Assembly (NCBI GenBank): GCA_032622095.1
Contig: CP136061.1
Coordinates: 90,559,845 to 90,623,844, forward strand
Reading direction: 5' to 3'
Length of the DNA stretch: 64,000 nt
Origin: Siphonodentalium dalli
Lineage: Eukaryota; Mollusca; Scaphopoda; Gadilida; Siphonodentaliidae
Shown here in pieces: positions 11,392-24,044 of the stretch (positions within the stretch are counted from its first letter, which is position 1; each line of letters starts with the position of its first letter). The position numbers and the translations under genes are program-made. A model generated the notes under the pieces. The model was given only the letters and a program-made list of their open reading frames with translations, was not told the origin of the DNA and did no database searches.

Positions 11392-11758
11392 ACCCAACAA
11401 AACGGCCAAATAAAGCTTCAACAGCCTAAAATATCTTGGGTCTGTCTCAATAGAACCATACACATATGGATATCATTGGAACCGGTTCATTAACCACATT
11501 GTGATAGTTACAGTTATGCCCTGTGCCAATGCATTCTCTTATATATGCGAGTCGACCATAGGTCGCCTCGCATATATAAGAGAATGCATTGGCCTAAAAA
11601 AACACTTTTTACCATTTTTTCTTACATTCTTTAACAATTTTATAATTTTAATGTGTTAAGCCAATGCATTCTCTTATATATGCGAGGCGACCTATGGTCG
11701 ACTCGCATATATAAGAGAATGCATTGGCACAGGGCCGGTTTGTTGGGTAAAGGGTTAA
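11392..11758. repeat. TTAA element, ACCCAACA family, two core hairpins
   Basis: Same family as 4457-4856 in the opposite orientation: TTAACCCTTTACCCAACAAA on the left, TGTTGGGTAAAGGGTTAA on the right. The two core hairpins sit at about 11524-11594 and 11669-11738. Confidence 0.9.
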
Positions 11759-12499
11759 TACTGAGTGGATTGTGATTCATTATCTATAGTTTCTACTCAC
11801 TTTTCTCACCCATTTCAAAACAGACAACAGAATAAAAAGGACTCAGTCTTCTATAAAGCGAGACCTTGACAATAGCCCATTTTCCATCAGATAATAGTTC
11901 AGAGGACTCGTATAGTGGGGGAGTGAGAATCCTTATTAAGATTCAAATCCGAAATTAGCATGTATGGAAGCATCATTGTGATTTCTTAAAAGCAACGCAT
12001 CATCAATATCTCCTTCTTGGGTAATTACTGAGAAAAGCCCTGGTGTCTCCGATATCCACAATAATACCTACATTGTTGTAACAAGAAAAGTATTCGATCA
12101 TCAATACTTATCCGAGACAATTTGCTGTCTTGAATATCTTGATATATTATGGTTTTTGCATGTCAAAATCTATAGTGTATTCATTGAGTGGGACTCCCCA
12201 CCGAGATGTTCAGCAGCAGCTATAGATACCTGTGAATACCTGCCGGCCACCACGGCAGGTTTGATTGTCCGAGATGAATACCACTGGCATGAAATCGTGA
12301 CCTATTATTAGACTGTGGTGTTGGTGATCCCTTAGACATCTGACAGATAGCATCTGTGGTGAATACATTATAATACACCAGCCATAAATATTTAAAAACT
12401 GACACTTTTAAGATGTACCTCGTTGAATAATTTCTCAATTATTTTTAACCCATCTGGCCGTTAAAACCACAGTTAAAACTACTGTAATGACTTAATGTT

Positions 12500-12880
12500 G
12501 GATATGGTGGGTCCTATCATATTGTGGTTACTTTGGTGTTTTTTTTTGTCATATTGGTAGTTTCGGTCATATCGGTCATGTTGGTGATTCCTGTGATAAT
12601 GTTCTTAAGTTGGTGGTTCCTGTCATAAGTTCATAACACTGGTCATAATGTTATTATGTTGGTGGATTCGTTATATTGTGGTTATGTTGGTGGTTTCGGC
12701 CATATTGCAGTTACGTCAGTTTCTGTCATATTGTGGTCAAGTTGGTGGTTTCAGTCATATTACGGTTACATTGGCGATTTCTGTCATCATGTTTTTTAAG
12801 TTGGTGGTTTCAGTCATATTGTGGTTAAGTTTGTGGTTTCTGTCATAATGTTATTAATTTGGTGGCTCTTCCTGTTTTAG
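12500..12880 (+). repeat. Degenerate minisatellite, about 26-32 bp units
   Basis: Variants of TCATATTGTGGTTATGTTGG + TGGTTTC repeat about a dozen times with indels. The 66-codon frame inside is the array, not a gene. Confidence 0.8.
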
Positions 12881-13602
12881 CACTGAATCTGTAAAAGTGC
12901 ACTGAAACTGAATATTAATAACTAAACAAAAATTTTAATGGATATTTTGTCAGAAGTACAAAAAGAAGCTAAAAAGTTCATAAATATCTATTCACATTTT
13001 TTACTGCTACATGAGACATTTCTTGCTGTTATATGAAGAATTGTTTGCCTCCCACATCCTGTTAGAGGGCAGAAAACCCAAGAGCGGCTTAAAAAATATT
13101 TTGTTCCAACTGCTTCCAACAAGAAATACTGAAAATATTATATATTCTATTGATTTTATGAATTACTTGCCAAAAACCAAGCCCAGACCATTTGCAATGA
13201 AAGGCATTCCGGGAATAGAATAAAGTCATGCCAAATAAACGGCCATTTTTGACAGCACCCTGTGAGGTGGGTTCTGGGAAAGGTAATAATGGCATTTTAC
13301 TAACACGCACTAACATTTATTAAGCTATTGTATACTCCTAATTGGCCCGAATTGACCTCCGATCCTCAGATGATATTAATTTGCATATTCGCCATATTTG
13401 CCTGACAATCGAATGCCGATCAGATATAATTATTAATACATTGGAGCCAATTCTCTAGCGGATCTGCGCTAATATGAATATTGTTATAATGAGATAAATG
13501 GTTACATGAATAAGACTGCCGTGCCAGCGACCTGTCAGAATGCCATGTCAATCAAATCTAATACAGGATCTCGAGAGCATTGTGGGGCTCCAACTCACAG
13601 GC

Positions 13603-13756
13603 ATTAACCCTTTATTTGCTGAATAGACTCTACCATTCAGTTATAAAAGTATGCATTGGACTGGTCTATTATTCATCTGGAGGGGATTCAAGAAAAATAA
13701 GTAGACAGCAGGTAATAAAAGTACAAAGGAATCCTATTTATTCAAGGGTTTTGTTG
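13603..13756 (+). repeat. Family F TTAA element, 3'-truncated
   Basis: It begins TTAACCCTTTATTTGCTGAA and follows the 39444 copy through CATTGGACTGGTCTATTATT and TCCTATTTATTCA, then loses similarity. The right TTAA end is missing. Confidence 0.7.
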
Positions 13757-13807
13757 CTCCAAAATTTGAATGTTTGATTTTATAAAAGCATTTATTCTAT
13801 GTTCTAA

Positions 13808-13935
13808 CCAAGTCTGGATATAGTGTGTCTGATATTTTCAGAAAGAGGTCCCCAGAGGGTGAATTTAGTGATGCTATCCTGAACAGCGGGATAGCATAAC
13901 TAAATTCACCCTCTGGTGACCTCATTAAATGGGAT
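13808..13935. repeat. Family C half-element
   Basis: It starts CCAAGTCTGGATATAGTGTG and contains AGGTCCCCAGAGGGTGAATT with one inverted partner, ending GGTGACCTCATT. The second half is absent. Confidence 0.75.
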
Positions 13936-15013
13936 TTAAAAAATGCACAGTGGTTTCTTGTTGGTCCTATAATCCTTTATAAAACTGTATAAAATTGCAT
14001 GTTCAATCATCCCGATTTGAGTTGCTTCTGCCGAATGTTTCCTAATTGGACGCTATTAACCACAAATGAGTTATTTCTCATTCCTATAGATAAGGAATAC
14101 TACTGACATCCAATTATATTTCATAACAAATTTTTAAATACATTTCAAAATGAAAACACAAGAATTATACAAGCACTTATAGGAGAATGACTGAGATATC
14201 ATTTAAGATGCTGTTAGTGAGAATAATTTTGGATGTCTATTCCCGGCTGAGGCCTAAGAAAATTAAATGTCTGCTTTGGGTTACTATAAACCAAAAATAA
14301 TTAGGGTCAGACATGATATTGAATTTGTTTTCATTTATTTTTCTATTTGACATATTCTTATGGCTTTTCTTGTCTTCTTGAGGATTGAGCTAAGATAAAT
14401 TTCGGTTTTCTTTGCTTAATCTCTAATAAGATAAGAAAACAAGGCCACGAGACAAACACAAGAGTTTTATTATTTTTTCATAAAAAAAAATGAAAATTTT
14501 CTTGAAAACTAGGAAAAAAACATTAGGGAGATTTTAAATATGGTCAGTAAGGAAACCCACATCCCAACTATATTTTTTTCAGCCTAATGATTTGTACATG
14601 GAATATGAATCAGGATTCTCGCTCGTCTAATTTTCTGGCTCCGTAGATTGCCTTCGTTATAAGTGTACACAGAGATTACTTAATGTTGACGAAACTCTAG
14701 AGTCTAGACATGCTTTTGATTTCCGTAACCATTTATAGCCTTCGTTTAAGCTTTATATTTACACATGCACAGATTCTCCCATATGTTTGTCTGGTTGGCA
14801 GTCAAGATTGAGGACCGCAAATTAGCATTAAGCACTCAAAAAGATTGAATACGTCTCCAACGCATTTACCATGTGGAAGATTTATGGTTCAGCTCAATAT
14901 TTTACCATCAAACAGACCACCTTAAAGTCAGAAGTTAATGATATATTCCATGCAATACATATGGCAAATCTATCTGGGTAAACAGTATACTGGGTATACA
15001 TAGTACTTTATAT

Positions 15014-15492
15014 TATCCCTTTTGTGATGGGAGCTGCGCTTGTGCAGCATTAAAAACCCTGTGCCAGTGCATTATCTTATATACAGTAATGCCCAAAGTA
15101 ATTGACCACTTAACCACAGCGGAATTATGGGTAATTTTTGAGGATTTAGTTGGAAATATGGCTTGTTGCCATTCATCGGAAAGCTCTCGACGAGAGCTTT
15201 CCAACGAATGGCAACAAGCCATATTTCCAACTAAATCCTGAATTTGTTTTCCATAATCCTGGTGTGGTTAAGGGGTCAATTACTTTGGGCATTACTGTAT
15301 GCAAGTCTCTGATAGGGAGCCTCGCATATATAAGAGAATTCACTGGCTTACAAGGTCAAGGTAAATATTGTTAGGCCAATGCATTCTCTTATATATGTGA
15401 GGCGCCCTATGGGCGACTCGCCTATATAAGAGAATGCATTGGCACAGGGTTTTCGCAAAATTTCAGGAAGTTCCAATCATGATAGAGTTAAG
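15014..15492. repeat. TTAA element, CATGACTG family, interrupted by a family A foldback
   Basis: The left side reads GGGAGCTGCGCTTGTGCAGC, then AAAAACCCTGTGCCAGTGCA. The right side reads CACAGGGTTTTCGCAAAATT, then TCAGGAAGTTCCAATCATGA. Two core hairpins are present; the first is split by the family A element at 15082-15299. The outer TTAA ends are decayed. Confidence 0.8.
15082..15299. repeat. Family A foldback inserted in a core hairpin
   Basis: TACAGTAATGCCCAAAGTAA to TTACTTTGGGCATTACTGTA, near-complete with both arms. Removing it with one TA leaves CTTATATATGCAAGTC, matching the intact core word CTTATATATGCGAGTC. This shows a TA duplication, as for Tc1/mariner-type elements. Confidence 0.92.
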
Positions 15493-15699
15493 AAAATATT
15501 AGGGGAGGATATATTTCCAGCCCCACTACTGATAAAGTTGGTACATATACATGGCTTCATGAACAATTCAGATGCAGTTTCATTGTGAAATAATAAGAAA
15601 ATATATTTTTTAAATATATTATTTTAGTGTGTTGATTTCATTAAAATTTAAAACGCACATTGCTACCCCGTGTTCTTTGTCTTTAATGTTGTGTGTATA

Positions 15700-16000
15700 A
15701 TTCTGGGTGGCTACCCCAGGTACAGATTATAATTGTAACCAATATACCCAGGGTACTTTCATGATGGGTCTTATTCTGGGTGGGTACCCCAGGTACATTC
15801 TAGCTGACATACCCAGGGTACTGTCATGATGTGTCTAATTCTGGTTGGGTACCCCAGGTACTTTCATTTTGATTGTAATTCTAGCTGACGTACCCAGGGT
15901 ACTTTCATGTTGGTAGCTACCCCAGGTGCCTTCATTTTGATTTAAATTTTAGATGACACTCCCGGGTACCTGCATGTCATGATGTAATTAGATTTTCAGC
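15700..16000 (+). repeat. Degenerate tandem repeat with TACCCCAGGTAC and TACCCAGGGTAC words
   Basis: About five units of roughly 60-70 bp alternate GGGTACCCCAGGTAC with ATACCCAGGGTACTTTCATG. Unit length drifts. No coding content is seen. Confidence 0.75.
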
Positions 16001-16222
16001 AAATTTTATCTGACAATCATATTGTTAGTACCCCACAATTTCTACTTAAATGCTTCCACTTTATCTTATGTCCATCTAGAGACCAAACCCAGAGATAAAG
16101 CCATGATGGCTGGTAACATGGCACCACCTAGACATCATAATATCTATTCCTGTAACAAGCTCATTTCCCCTATCTTCAGTTATATCTCCTCTACCCCAGG
16201 GTAATTGCATAATTTTTCTGTA

Positions 16223-16495
16223 TTAACCCTTCCATGACTGAAGCCTCCTGAAATATTGCGAAAACCCTGTGCCAATGCATTCTCTTATATATGTGAGGCT
16301 CCCTGTGAGGGACTCGCATATATAAGAGAATGCACTGGCACATGATCTTTAACCCTTTCATGACTGGAGCTGCACTGGTGCAGCATTAAATATCCTGTGC
16401 CAGTGCATTTTCTTATATACCGGTATGCGAGTCTGCCATAATGAGCCTATATAAGAGAAATTGACACATGGAAGCTCCAGTCATAGAAGGGTTAA
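16223..16495. repeat. TTAA element, CATGACTG family, two hairpins
   Basis: Ends TTAACCCTTCCATGACTGAA and TCCAGTCATAGAAGGGTTAA. An internal TTAACCCTTTCATGACTGGA at about 16351 repeats the terminus, so it may be two elements sharing parts. Hairpins have the variant loops GAGGCTCCC/GGGACTC rather than the GAGTCGACC form. The 3' hairpin is badly decayed. Confidence 0.8.
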
Positions 16496-16559
16496 TGCAT
16501 ATGTCTGAAAAGATTATGATACTAATCTACCGGTTCATGGAGAATACAATGGCCCAACA

Positions 16560-16697
16560 ATATTTACCTTGACTTTGTAAGGCAGTGCATTCTCTTGTAT
16601 ATGCGAGGCTCCGTATGGGAGACTTGAATATATAAGAGAATGCATTGGCACATAATCTTTATGCTGCACCAGCGCAGTTCCGGTCATGAAAGTGTTA
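16560..16697. repeat. Partial CATGACTG-family element with one hairpin
   Basis: One core hairpin (GTGCATTCTCTTGTATATGC ... AAGAGAATGCATTGGCACA) is followed by ATGCTGCACCAGCGCAG and TCATGAAAGTGTTAA, the family's inverted end. The left terminus is missing. Confidence 0.7.
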
Positions 16698-17624
16698 AGT
16701 TTTCTCCTCTGACTTACGGAATAACAATATGCTACATGATGCACAGTTTCTGATTATATGCATATATTCCAAGTTAACAAACACTGCTATTCTTATATAC
16801 TTATTTCTGATATTTTTTATAGTGCCCTCATCCCAATTCACATTCCTAATGATTCTTTCATCCTCCTGTGCTTCGTGAACTGTGCACTATTCCGTTATAC
16901 CACAATTTGTTACATGACATACGATATTAAGCTATATGCATATATTCATAGTTTTCTGACTGCTAACACTATTACACGAGGATCAATGCAAGTCAAATAT
17001 ATTCCATCGAAAAATCGACTCATCAGAATTACATCTCATGATGCGAAATTGTGCATAACCTTTGGGTCATTCATGTCGGAACGGGATGGTCTGTGCAACA
17101 GTCACATGAGTCATAGAAAATCGATAGCACCAGTCAAAAATATCCTTACAGGGGTCATAAAACATCTTACGATGCTTCGATAAATATTCGGTCTGTAATG
17201 AGTTAATTTCAATGATTGCTCGTAAAGTTGGTGGGATTTGCGCATAAATCAGATTGAATCCCATTAATTGTTGGGTTGGCTTGCTAAACGGTCCGGATAA
17301 TTTCCATATCTCGTCATGATTTCCGATGCTACAAGCATCTAAATCAAATAACTCATACCGGCTCGTTATTAAGGATACTCAGGTTCCTGAACAGCGCATT
17401 TAAAATTTGATAAGCGATCCGGTCCGATGTATTCCCTGCGGTCTCTTGATCCATAATTGGGAGAAGAACAAGACAGGTCACATGCTTCGAGAGATACGCC
17501 GCCAATTAAGATCTATTCACGTCAACGTATTACAATTCCATGTCTGTACTTGAAAAATATTTTGATTGGTCTGCACTTCAGAGATTTGTTGAATGTTTTA
17601 ATAACTTCTGAAGAATATTTAGCA

Positions 17625-17843
17625 TACAGTAATGCTCTAAGTAATCGACTTCTTAACCACAGCAGAATTATGGGTAACTTTTCAGGATTTAATCGGAAAA
17701 ATGGCTTGTTGCCATTCATCGGAAAGCTCTCCCGGGGAGAGCTTTCAGATGAATGGCAACAGGCCATATTTCCGACTAAATCCTGAAAAGTTACCCATAA
17801 TTCTGCTGTGGTTAAGAAGTCGATTACTTAGAGCATTACTGTA
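17625..17843. repeat. Family A foldback, near-complete
   Basis: TACAGTAATGCTCTAAGTAA to TTACTTAGAGCATTACTGTA with both arms meeting at CTCTCCCGGGGAGAGC. The 109-codon and 81-codon frames on the two strands are the palindrome. Confidence 0.92.
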
Positions 17844-18019
17844 CATATCTCATAGAACATAATGCTGATAACAAGTAGAAATATAGTTTCTTCTATGTCA
17901 TTTATTTTTTGATTCAATTTTACCAATACCCTGTTTTACCAGTCTATTGCCTATTCAGAAAGGCCCCACAAACAAACCTTCCAGGAATAAATCCTGGAGA
18001 AAAAAAACAAAAGGGGCGG

Positions 18020-18157
18020 TTGCAGCATTGAAAACCCTGTGCCAGTGCATTCTTTTATATATGCGAGTCTCCCATATGAGAGACTCGCATAATATAAGAG
18101 ACTGCATTAGCACAGGGTTTTCACAAAATTTCAGGAAGCTCCAGTCATGAATAGTTA
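18020..18157. repeat. Single core hairpin in CATGACTG-family flanks
   Basis: TTGCAGCATTGAAAACCCTG leads into a hairpin with the loop region GTCTCCCATATGAGAGAC. It ends AGCACAGGGTTTTCACAAAA, then GAAGCTCCAGTCATGA. The outer TTAA ends are not recognisable. Confidence 0.75.
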
Positions 18158-21100
18158 TTGATTTAACTAAAAAAAACCACAGATGCAATTCAGTGACAAA
18201 TTACATTGTAAATATGCGGCGCCAATTTGTAAATCCACCAAATTGTTGCTGTCCTATCTGTGGTCTATTGGTGTGTAATTGATTAATTGAGGGCGCACTG
18301 AGATCGCTCCTCGCGATTCATCATTATCACGCTGATAACTGGATGTCATGACAGATTACTATTGATTGGTTCTGATTCTCTTCCATCTCTCGTTGATATG
18401 AAGTTTGTTAAAATTCATCATATATTTTTTATTTTAAAGGAAATCATTGATTTTGATTTTTGTGTGTAAACATGGTAATCAGCTTAACCCTTTCAGTGCC
18501 AAGTCCGATTTTTGTATCAACCCATATACCCTGTGCCAATGCATTCTCTTATATATGCGAGTCGACCATAGGTCGCCTCGCATATATAAGAGAATGCATT
18601 GGCCTAACAATTTTTCATCATTTGTTATTATTTTTTACAATTTTAATATTTTTTTCTTATATTCTTTAACTCTTTCAGTGCCAGACTTATTTTGTAGGTT
18701 TAGTACCAGGGAATCTTATGTTTTTCATGGGCATCAAAATTATTACTATGAATACTTGGTGATAGTTTTGAGGTATAACATGCCCCTAAGGTTTTATCCA
18801 GTTTGTTTTTAAATTCGCTATAGCATGCTTAAAGTCTCACAATGAGACTTTTTCCGCAACAATAATTTTTTTTCCGAGTTATCCCCCTGCATAGCTTTTT
18901 ATTATATTATAATAGGTTGGCGATTATTGCAATACGATAGAGGAACACTCCGACTTTCGTACTCAGATTCATACATTTTTGTACCTCGCTTGCCTGACCG
19001 AAATATGACGGGGAAATGGCTAATTTGGATTTAGTTGTCGTTCTAGATATGTTTATTGTGCCTTTTATCATTCCTTTTCACGAAAACAAATTAAAAACAA
19101 GTCGAATATGTTATGATAATGTTTAAACATTCTTGTACATGAAATTGGGGATAAATTGTTCCCAGAGTTAGAGTACGTTATTTCACACTTCCGGTGTGGA
19201 ATTTCCGAATTTTTATGTGTTAAAAATAAATAGTTTTTTCATCTGTCATATCTGCTTGTTTCGTTCATTATTCGCAGAAAATGTGTATCTGATTCTTTCG
19301 TGTACACAACGGATTAGATATAGACTGTTTTAACCCGTTGGATGTTAGAAATACCGCTTAATTATCAGAAAATATCATGTGAAGTGACGGGACCAATCCG
19401 AATATCGCACACTGGACTTGGTGAAGTTGGTCAACATGACCGCTTTCGCAGATTGCTGCTTCCAGCGTAGAAGGATGCGCACTACGTTCATGACTGAACT
19501 AACACTGGACTGGTCACAGACACTGTGTGTGAGTCACTGAGTGTGGCAGGTCAGACTATGCCGTATTCAGCTGTTATTATCATGGACATTGATTGACTCG
19601 AATAAGTGAATACAGAATAGCACTGATTGACCCCAATGGAAGAATGCAAACAATGTGAATGTAATGATTATTGCAAAATATGATGATTATAGTTCTATTC
19701 TGGACTCCTCATCCCTTCAATGCTGAAATGCAGTCAACGCTGATGCCGTAAAAGGTCATTGAATGTTCATTCAGACTCTATCATTCTGAATAGTACATTA
19801 GACTGATTAGAAGTACAGTAGCTACATGTGTGTGAACTTGTGAAGGGTAGAACATGATATGGAGAATTAGAATGGCAATGGCACCACTCACCAGTGTCAG
19901 TGAATCGAGTGAGGATGTTTACCAAACATGTCATGATACATGCAGACATGGACAATGCTGTGAAATGGATTATAATTCATCAGTACTCCCGGATCATGAT
20001 AATAAGTTACCGGTACATACTAGTAACATTCCGCCTTTGATCATTAGATCAAGACTAAACCAGACTTGGATAATGACTAATGGACAAAGACAGTTACATG
20101 TTACACATGCGGCTGCACATGGTTTTGATTCATTAAAATTATTTTGTAAAAATCATGAACTTATGTTATCAAAATCAATGACTAACAGTGATCACCAAAG
20201 TCACTTACTGGTACATTGGTTATGCCAAACAACAGGTCTGATACAACTTGAATTCCATTGTAACGGTACATGTACCATATATATTCAACTATTATGAAGT
20301 GGTGACAATATCTCATGTACGGTACCTACTACATGTACATGTAGTACAGTACTAGTATATATATCGGTGCTGGCATTTTTGATTATTTAACTGATTTACT
20401 TGTACTAGTAGTTAGAATTTTGAAATCATCTTGGTGAGAAGTTATTAAAATGTCATTCAAATGGCATACATGCACATACCGGTATGTACTTCTGCCATTA
20501 TGAAATAAACAGGTCTCCGGCAATAAGCTGTAGAATTCTTTTTATATTGGAATCTGATGCCTTCTCATTTTCTCTTTTAAAATTATAGTGTTATATACAT
20601 GTACACTTTAATGTGGTTGTGCATTACGAAGTGAGATGATTCCATGAAGTTTTAGTAAAAACAGAGAAAACCTGGAGTTTACGTATATACCGTACCAGTG
20701 TACATTGTGTATGGTAGTACAATTAAGCTATAATACATGTAGTTGAATATCACTATGATAGTTGAATTCAAGAAGAGCCAGACTTGATAATGACTTACTC
20801 ATATTAGCATCTACATGTACTAGTAACGGTACTCTCATGTGCAATAATAGTGTCAATAATATGATAGTGTCAACACTGTTATTATATTTGGAGAACACTT
20901 CCCATGATCAGATCACTAAGAGACATAGAGTGAAATTGCTGTGGTTACTATTATTAATTTTAGCTAAAAAATCCCACCATCACTATTATTAGTTTGTCTC
21001 TATTATTAGGCAACTTAGAGGATGTTGTCTGAATGAACTATCAACAAATTAAAAAGGTAATAAACAGGCCAGACACCTACAGTATGGTCGGTTCAAGTAC

Positions 21101-21549
21101 TGCTAGTGTTGTACCAGTACTGTTTATATTCAGTACTAGGAAAATTTAATGAAAGTTATGCAACGAATGATTGTGTAGGCCTACTGATGTTAAAAGGAGT
21201 ATAAATCTAAAATGACCTTGCCACTTTAACAAACACATCGCTATTGATATAATACTCAATAATGAGTTTGTTAAAGTGGTGCGCTCGTTTTAAATTAATA
21301 TGGAGAATATAGCAATTCATGTGGGTCCAATATGTGTACATATACATGTATACCGGTACACGCAGAGCTGATTGATTTACAATTATGGCTTTCATTATAT
21401 CGTAGACAAGGTGCGGGATGTTTCTTTCATTTTCAGATGCTGTTAAAATTATTCATCAGGTTCACTGATTGTAGCTGGGACTAATACATGTATAACATAT
21501 ATTAGTCCCAGATTGTAGTGGGGTTGAGATATGGTTGCTGTTAGATATT

Positions 21550-21992
21550 AAAGGTACTCAATCCGAATTAACGGTCGCAAATTACTATTTCCTTGACTTC
21601 GGGGGTAAAAAATATTTGATTCGAGTCGAGGAACCCACCCACCACAGCTCAGAGTGATCAGATATCGATGTTATAAATCTATTATTTTAATTATAGTGGC
21701 CCAATAGACAGTCAACGAGAAGAATTTCATTGACCAAATTGCTGGCAAAGATGGATATTAAACTCTAAAATCAAGTGGCTTTTTGTGTCAGATATTTGAC
21801 AAACCGGTAAAATTTCGTTGAACAAAATGGTGATAAATAACAGGTTTTGTGCAATTTTATACTATAGTTGATGGTGTTTTTCATTATTTTTGGGCAATTA
21901 TTAGATTCTGAAACTGAAGCGTCATTTCAAAAAATGTTGTTGTTGGAATGTGATTATATGGGGACCCTCTGATCGGATTAAGTACCGGTACC
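21550..21992 (+). repeat. Family D dispersed element
   Basis: It starts AAAGGTACTCAATCCGAATT and ends GATCGGATTAAGTACC, giving short inverted ends around GGTACT-AATCCGA. Shared inner blocks are AAAAATATTTGATTCGAGT, TCAGAGTGATCAGATATCGA and TTTCGTTGAACAAAATGGTG. Its TTAA at about 21569 is unoccupied. Confidence 0.8.
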
Positions 21993-22845
21993 TGTAAGAG
22001 ATTTTATGGTATCTGGAACATTTCATATTTAGTTTCATGTAGCATGGCATTCGGAAATATTATATGTCGCCTTGAGGCAAAAATTTATATTACCATATTT
22101 ATGGTAGTGATCGCCTACATGTATTGACCAAAATGGACAGGATTACATTTTTCTCTTGTCGTGTCTATTTCATTCCTAACTTAGAAGTATGTCGATCTGG
22201 TAAATAATTGACTGGAGAGAATGCTTACACGTATAGCATTTATGTCTTGGCCACTAACTGAGAGCTGTGATAATAATAGTAAGTTATCGTTGGAGACCCC
22301 CCCACAATGGAGATCTCTAGTCGCATCCATGTAGCCAATGTGTTCTTATACCTTATAATCGGGGAGGTGGCTACATGTAGATGGTCCCCATTGGTGGGTG
22401 GTTGGGAAACTTGGGTTTGTCCACCTTGACATTTCCAAATGTACGTACCTTGAACCAGACCAAAGTCAAGTGTTCTCGAAATACTACTTTGCACCCCCCC
22501 CCCCCCCTCCCAGTTGAACTTTCCAAATGGTACCTCAAACATTTCCAAATGAAATGTCCAACCTGACACCCTCTAAACCTAAATTGTTCAACCGATAGCC
22601 ATTCCGACCAAACTTTGGACCAAAAGTAGAAGAATATACTGCTGTTGGTCTAAAAACAATACATCCCCCCCCCACTAAATACTGGTTGGAAAATCAAACA
22701 ATCAATAATATATATTGTTTGTATCTCAGGATGTCTGCTGTTCACATTTTAGCTACATGTAGCTGGGACTAATATTATATATTATATGAGTCCCAGTCTC
22801 TATATAGTAAGCTATTATATGTTTTGGGTTGGGAGGTAGGCCCAC

Positions 22846-23095
22846 CACCCGGGGGTGATACGTGGTGGCTCGGAGTGTTTTTAGGTGGTATTTAGGGCGG
22901 GCCACCCACACATTCCGTCAAATCGGTCGAAATCCTTACCATTCTCGAAAATGGTTTCATACCCAATTTTCACCACTCGGGGTGGTGCCACTGGGGGGGG
23001 GGGGGGGGTGATGGGTGGAGGTCGGAGTGTTTCTATGTGGTATTCGGGGCGGGCCACACACCCATGCCGTCAAGTCAGCCGAAAACGACATTTTT
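22846..23095 (+). repeat. GC-rich direct duplication, about 120-bp units
   Basis: TCGGAGTGTTTTTAGGTGGT, then GGGCGGGCCAC, CCGTCAA and CGGTCGAAA recur as TCGGAGTGTTTCTATGTGGT, GGGCGGGCCAC, CCGTCAA and CAGCCGAAAA. A long G run precedes the second unit. It stands out from AT-rich surroundings. Confidence 0.75.
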
Positions 23096-23127
23096 GAAAA
23101 TAAGGAATATATAGGGAAGGGAATAAG

Positions 23128-24044
23128 TTTGCGGTTTTAGTAAACGCCTGATAAAAGTCGTTCTATTGGGAAATTTTACACCAAATTTTCAGAGAATATA
23201 GAGTAAACACAGTACTATCGGAATATCGCAAAGGAGTTCTGTGCATTTGGGATTGATTAACCCTCAGACTGCCGAAGCTGCCGTCAATAAATTCGTTTTT
23301 TCGCGTTCGACGAAAATGAAACTTGTCTGTTTAAAGGTCCAATTTTCGTGTCGAATGGTGATATAATCTCCAGTTGTCAAGTTCATGGATAAATTACATC
23401 ACACTTAATCGGCTTATGTCCGCGGCCATAAACCTGTGTTTTTATAACAATTTATTTGAGACAAACTGTTGAGCGCATACGTTGCGCAGTCGGCGCTTAT
23501 CAGTTGAAGTTAATAATCGCGAAGCCTGTGTAACAAATGTTCAAATACAACAGAAAAAAATACGTAAAATAAATAGCGTGACCAATGAGCATTCACAAAA
23601 CAATATACATCAGTTTTGAAAACGAGTAAAAACGATTGTAAATGAAAACGCTCTTTATCGTGTAGCGGCGCTTTTGCGCAAGAAGGTTTTTAATGGACGC
23701 AATCATTGGATATTGTTCTAAGCAAAAAAACAAAACAATACAAAATGTGTTCAAACTTCCTCTTTTGAAAGTTGAAGTAAAACATCACGGGTGTTGTTGC
23801 AGCCAAATTCACCATTCGACACGAAATGGGACCTTTAAACAGACAAGTTTCATTTTCGTCGAACACGAAAAAGCGAATTTATTGACGACAGCTTCGGCAG
23901 TCTGAGGGTTAATCAATCCCAAATGCACAGAACTCCTTTACGATATTCCGATAGTACTGTGTTTACTCTATATTCTCTGAAAATTTGGTGTAAAAATTCC
24001 CAATAGAAATACTTTTATCAGGCGTTTACTAAAACCGCAAAGTA
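23128..24044. repeat. Inverted-repeat element with arms of about 235 bp
   Basis: The left arm begins GCGGTTTTAGTAAACGCCTG and the right arm ends CAGGCGTTTACTAAAACCGC. Arms run inward to TCGAATGGTGAT and CACCATTCGA at about 23363 and 23811. TTAACCCTCAGACTGCCGAA and its mirror lie within the arms at 23258 and 23911, so a smaller TTAA element may be nested symmetrically. The central 450 bp encode nothing clear. Confidence 0.85.

Noticed and set aside
17457-17786. 109-codon frame
   Set aside because: The second half is a family A palindrome; the same peptide pieces appear at every family A copy on both strands.
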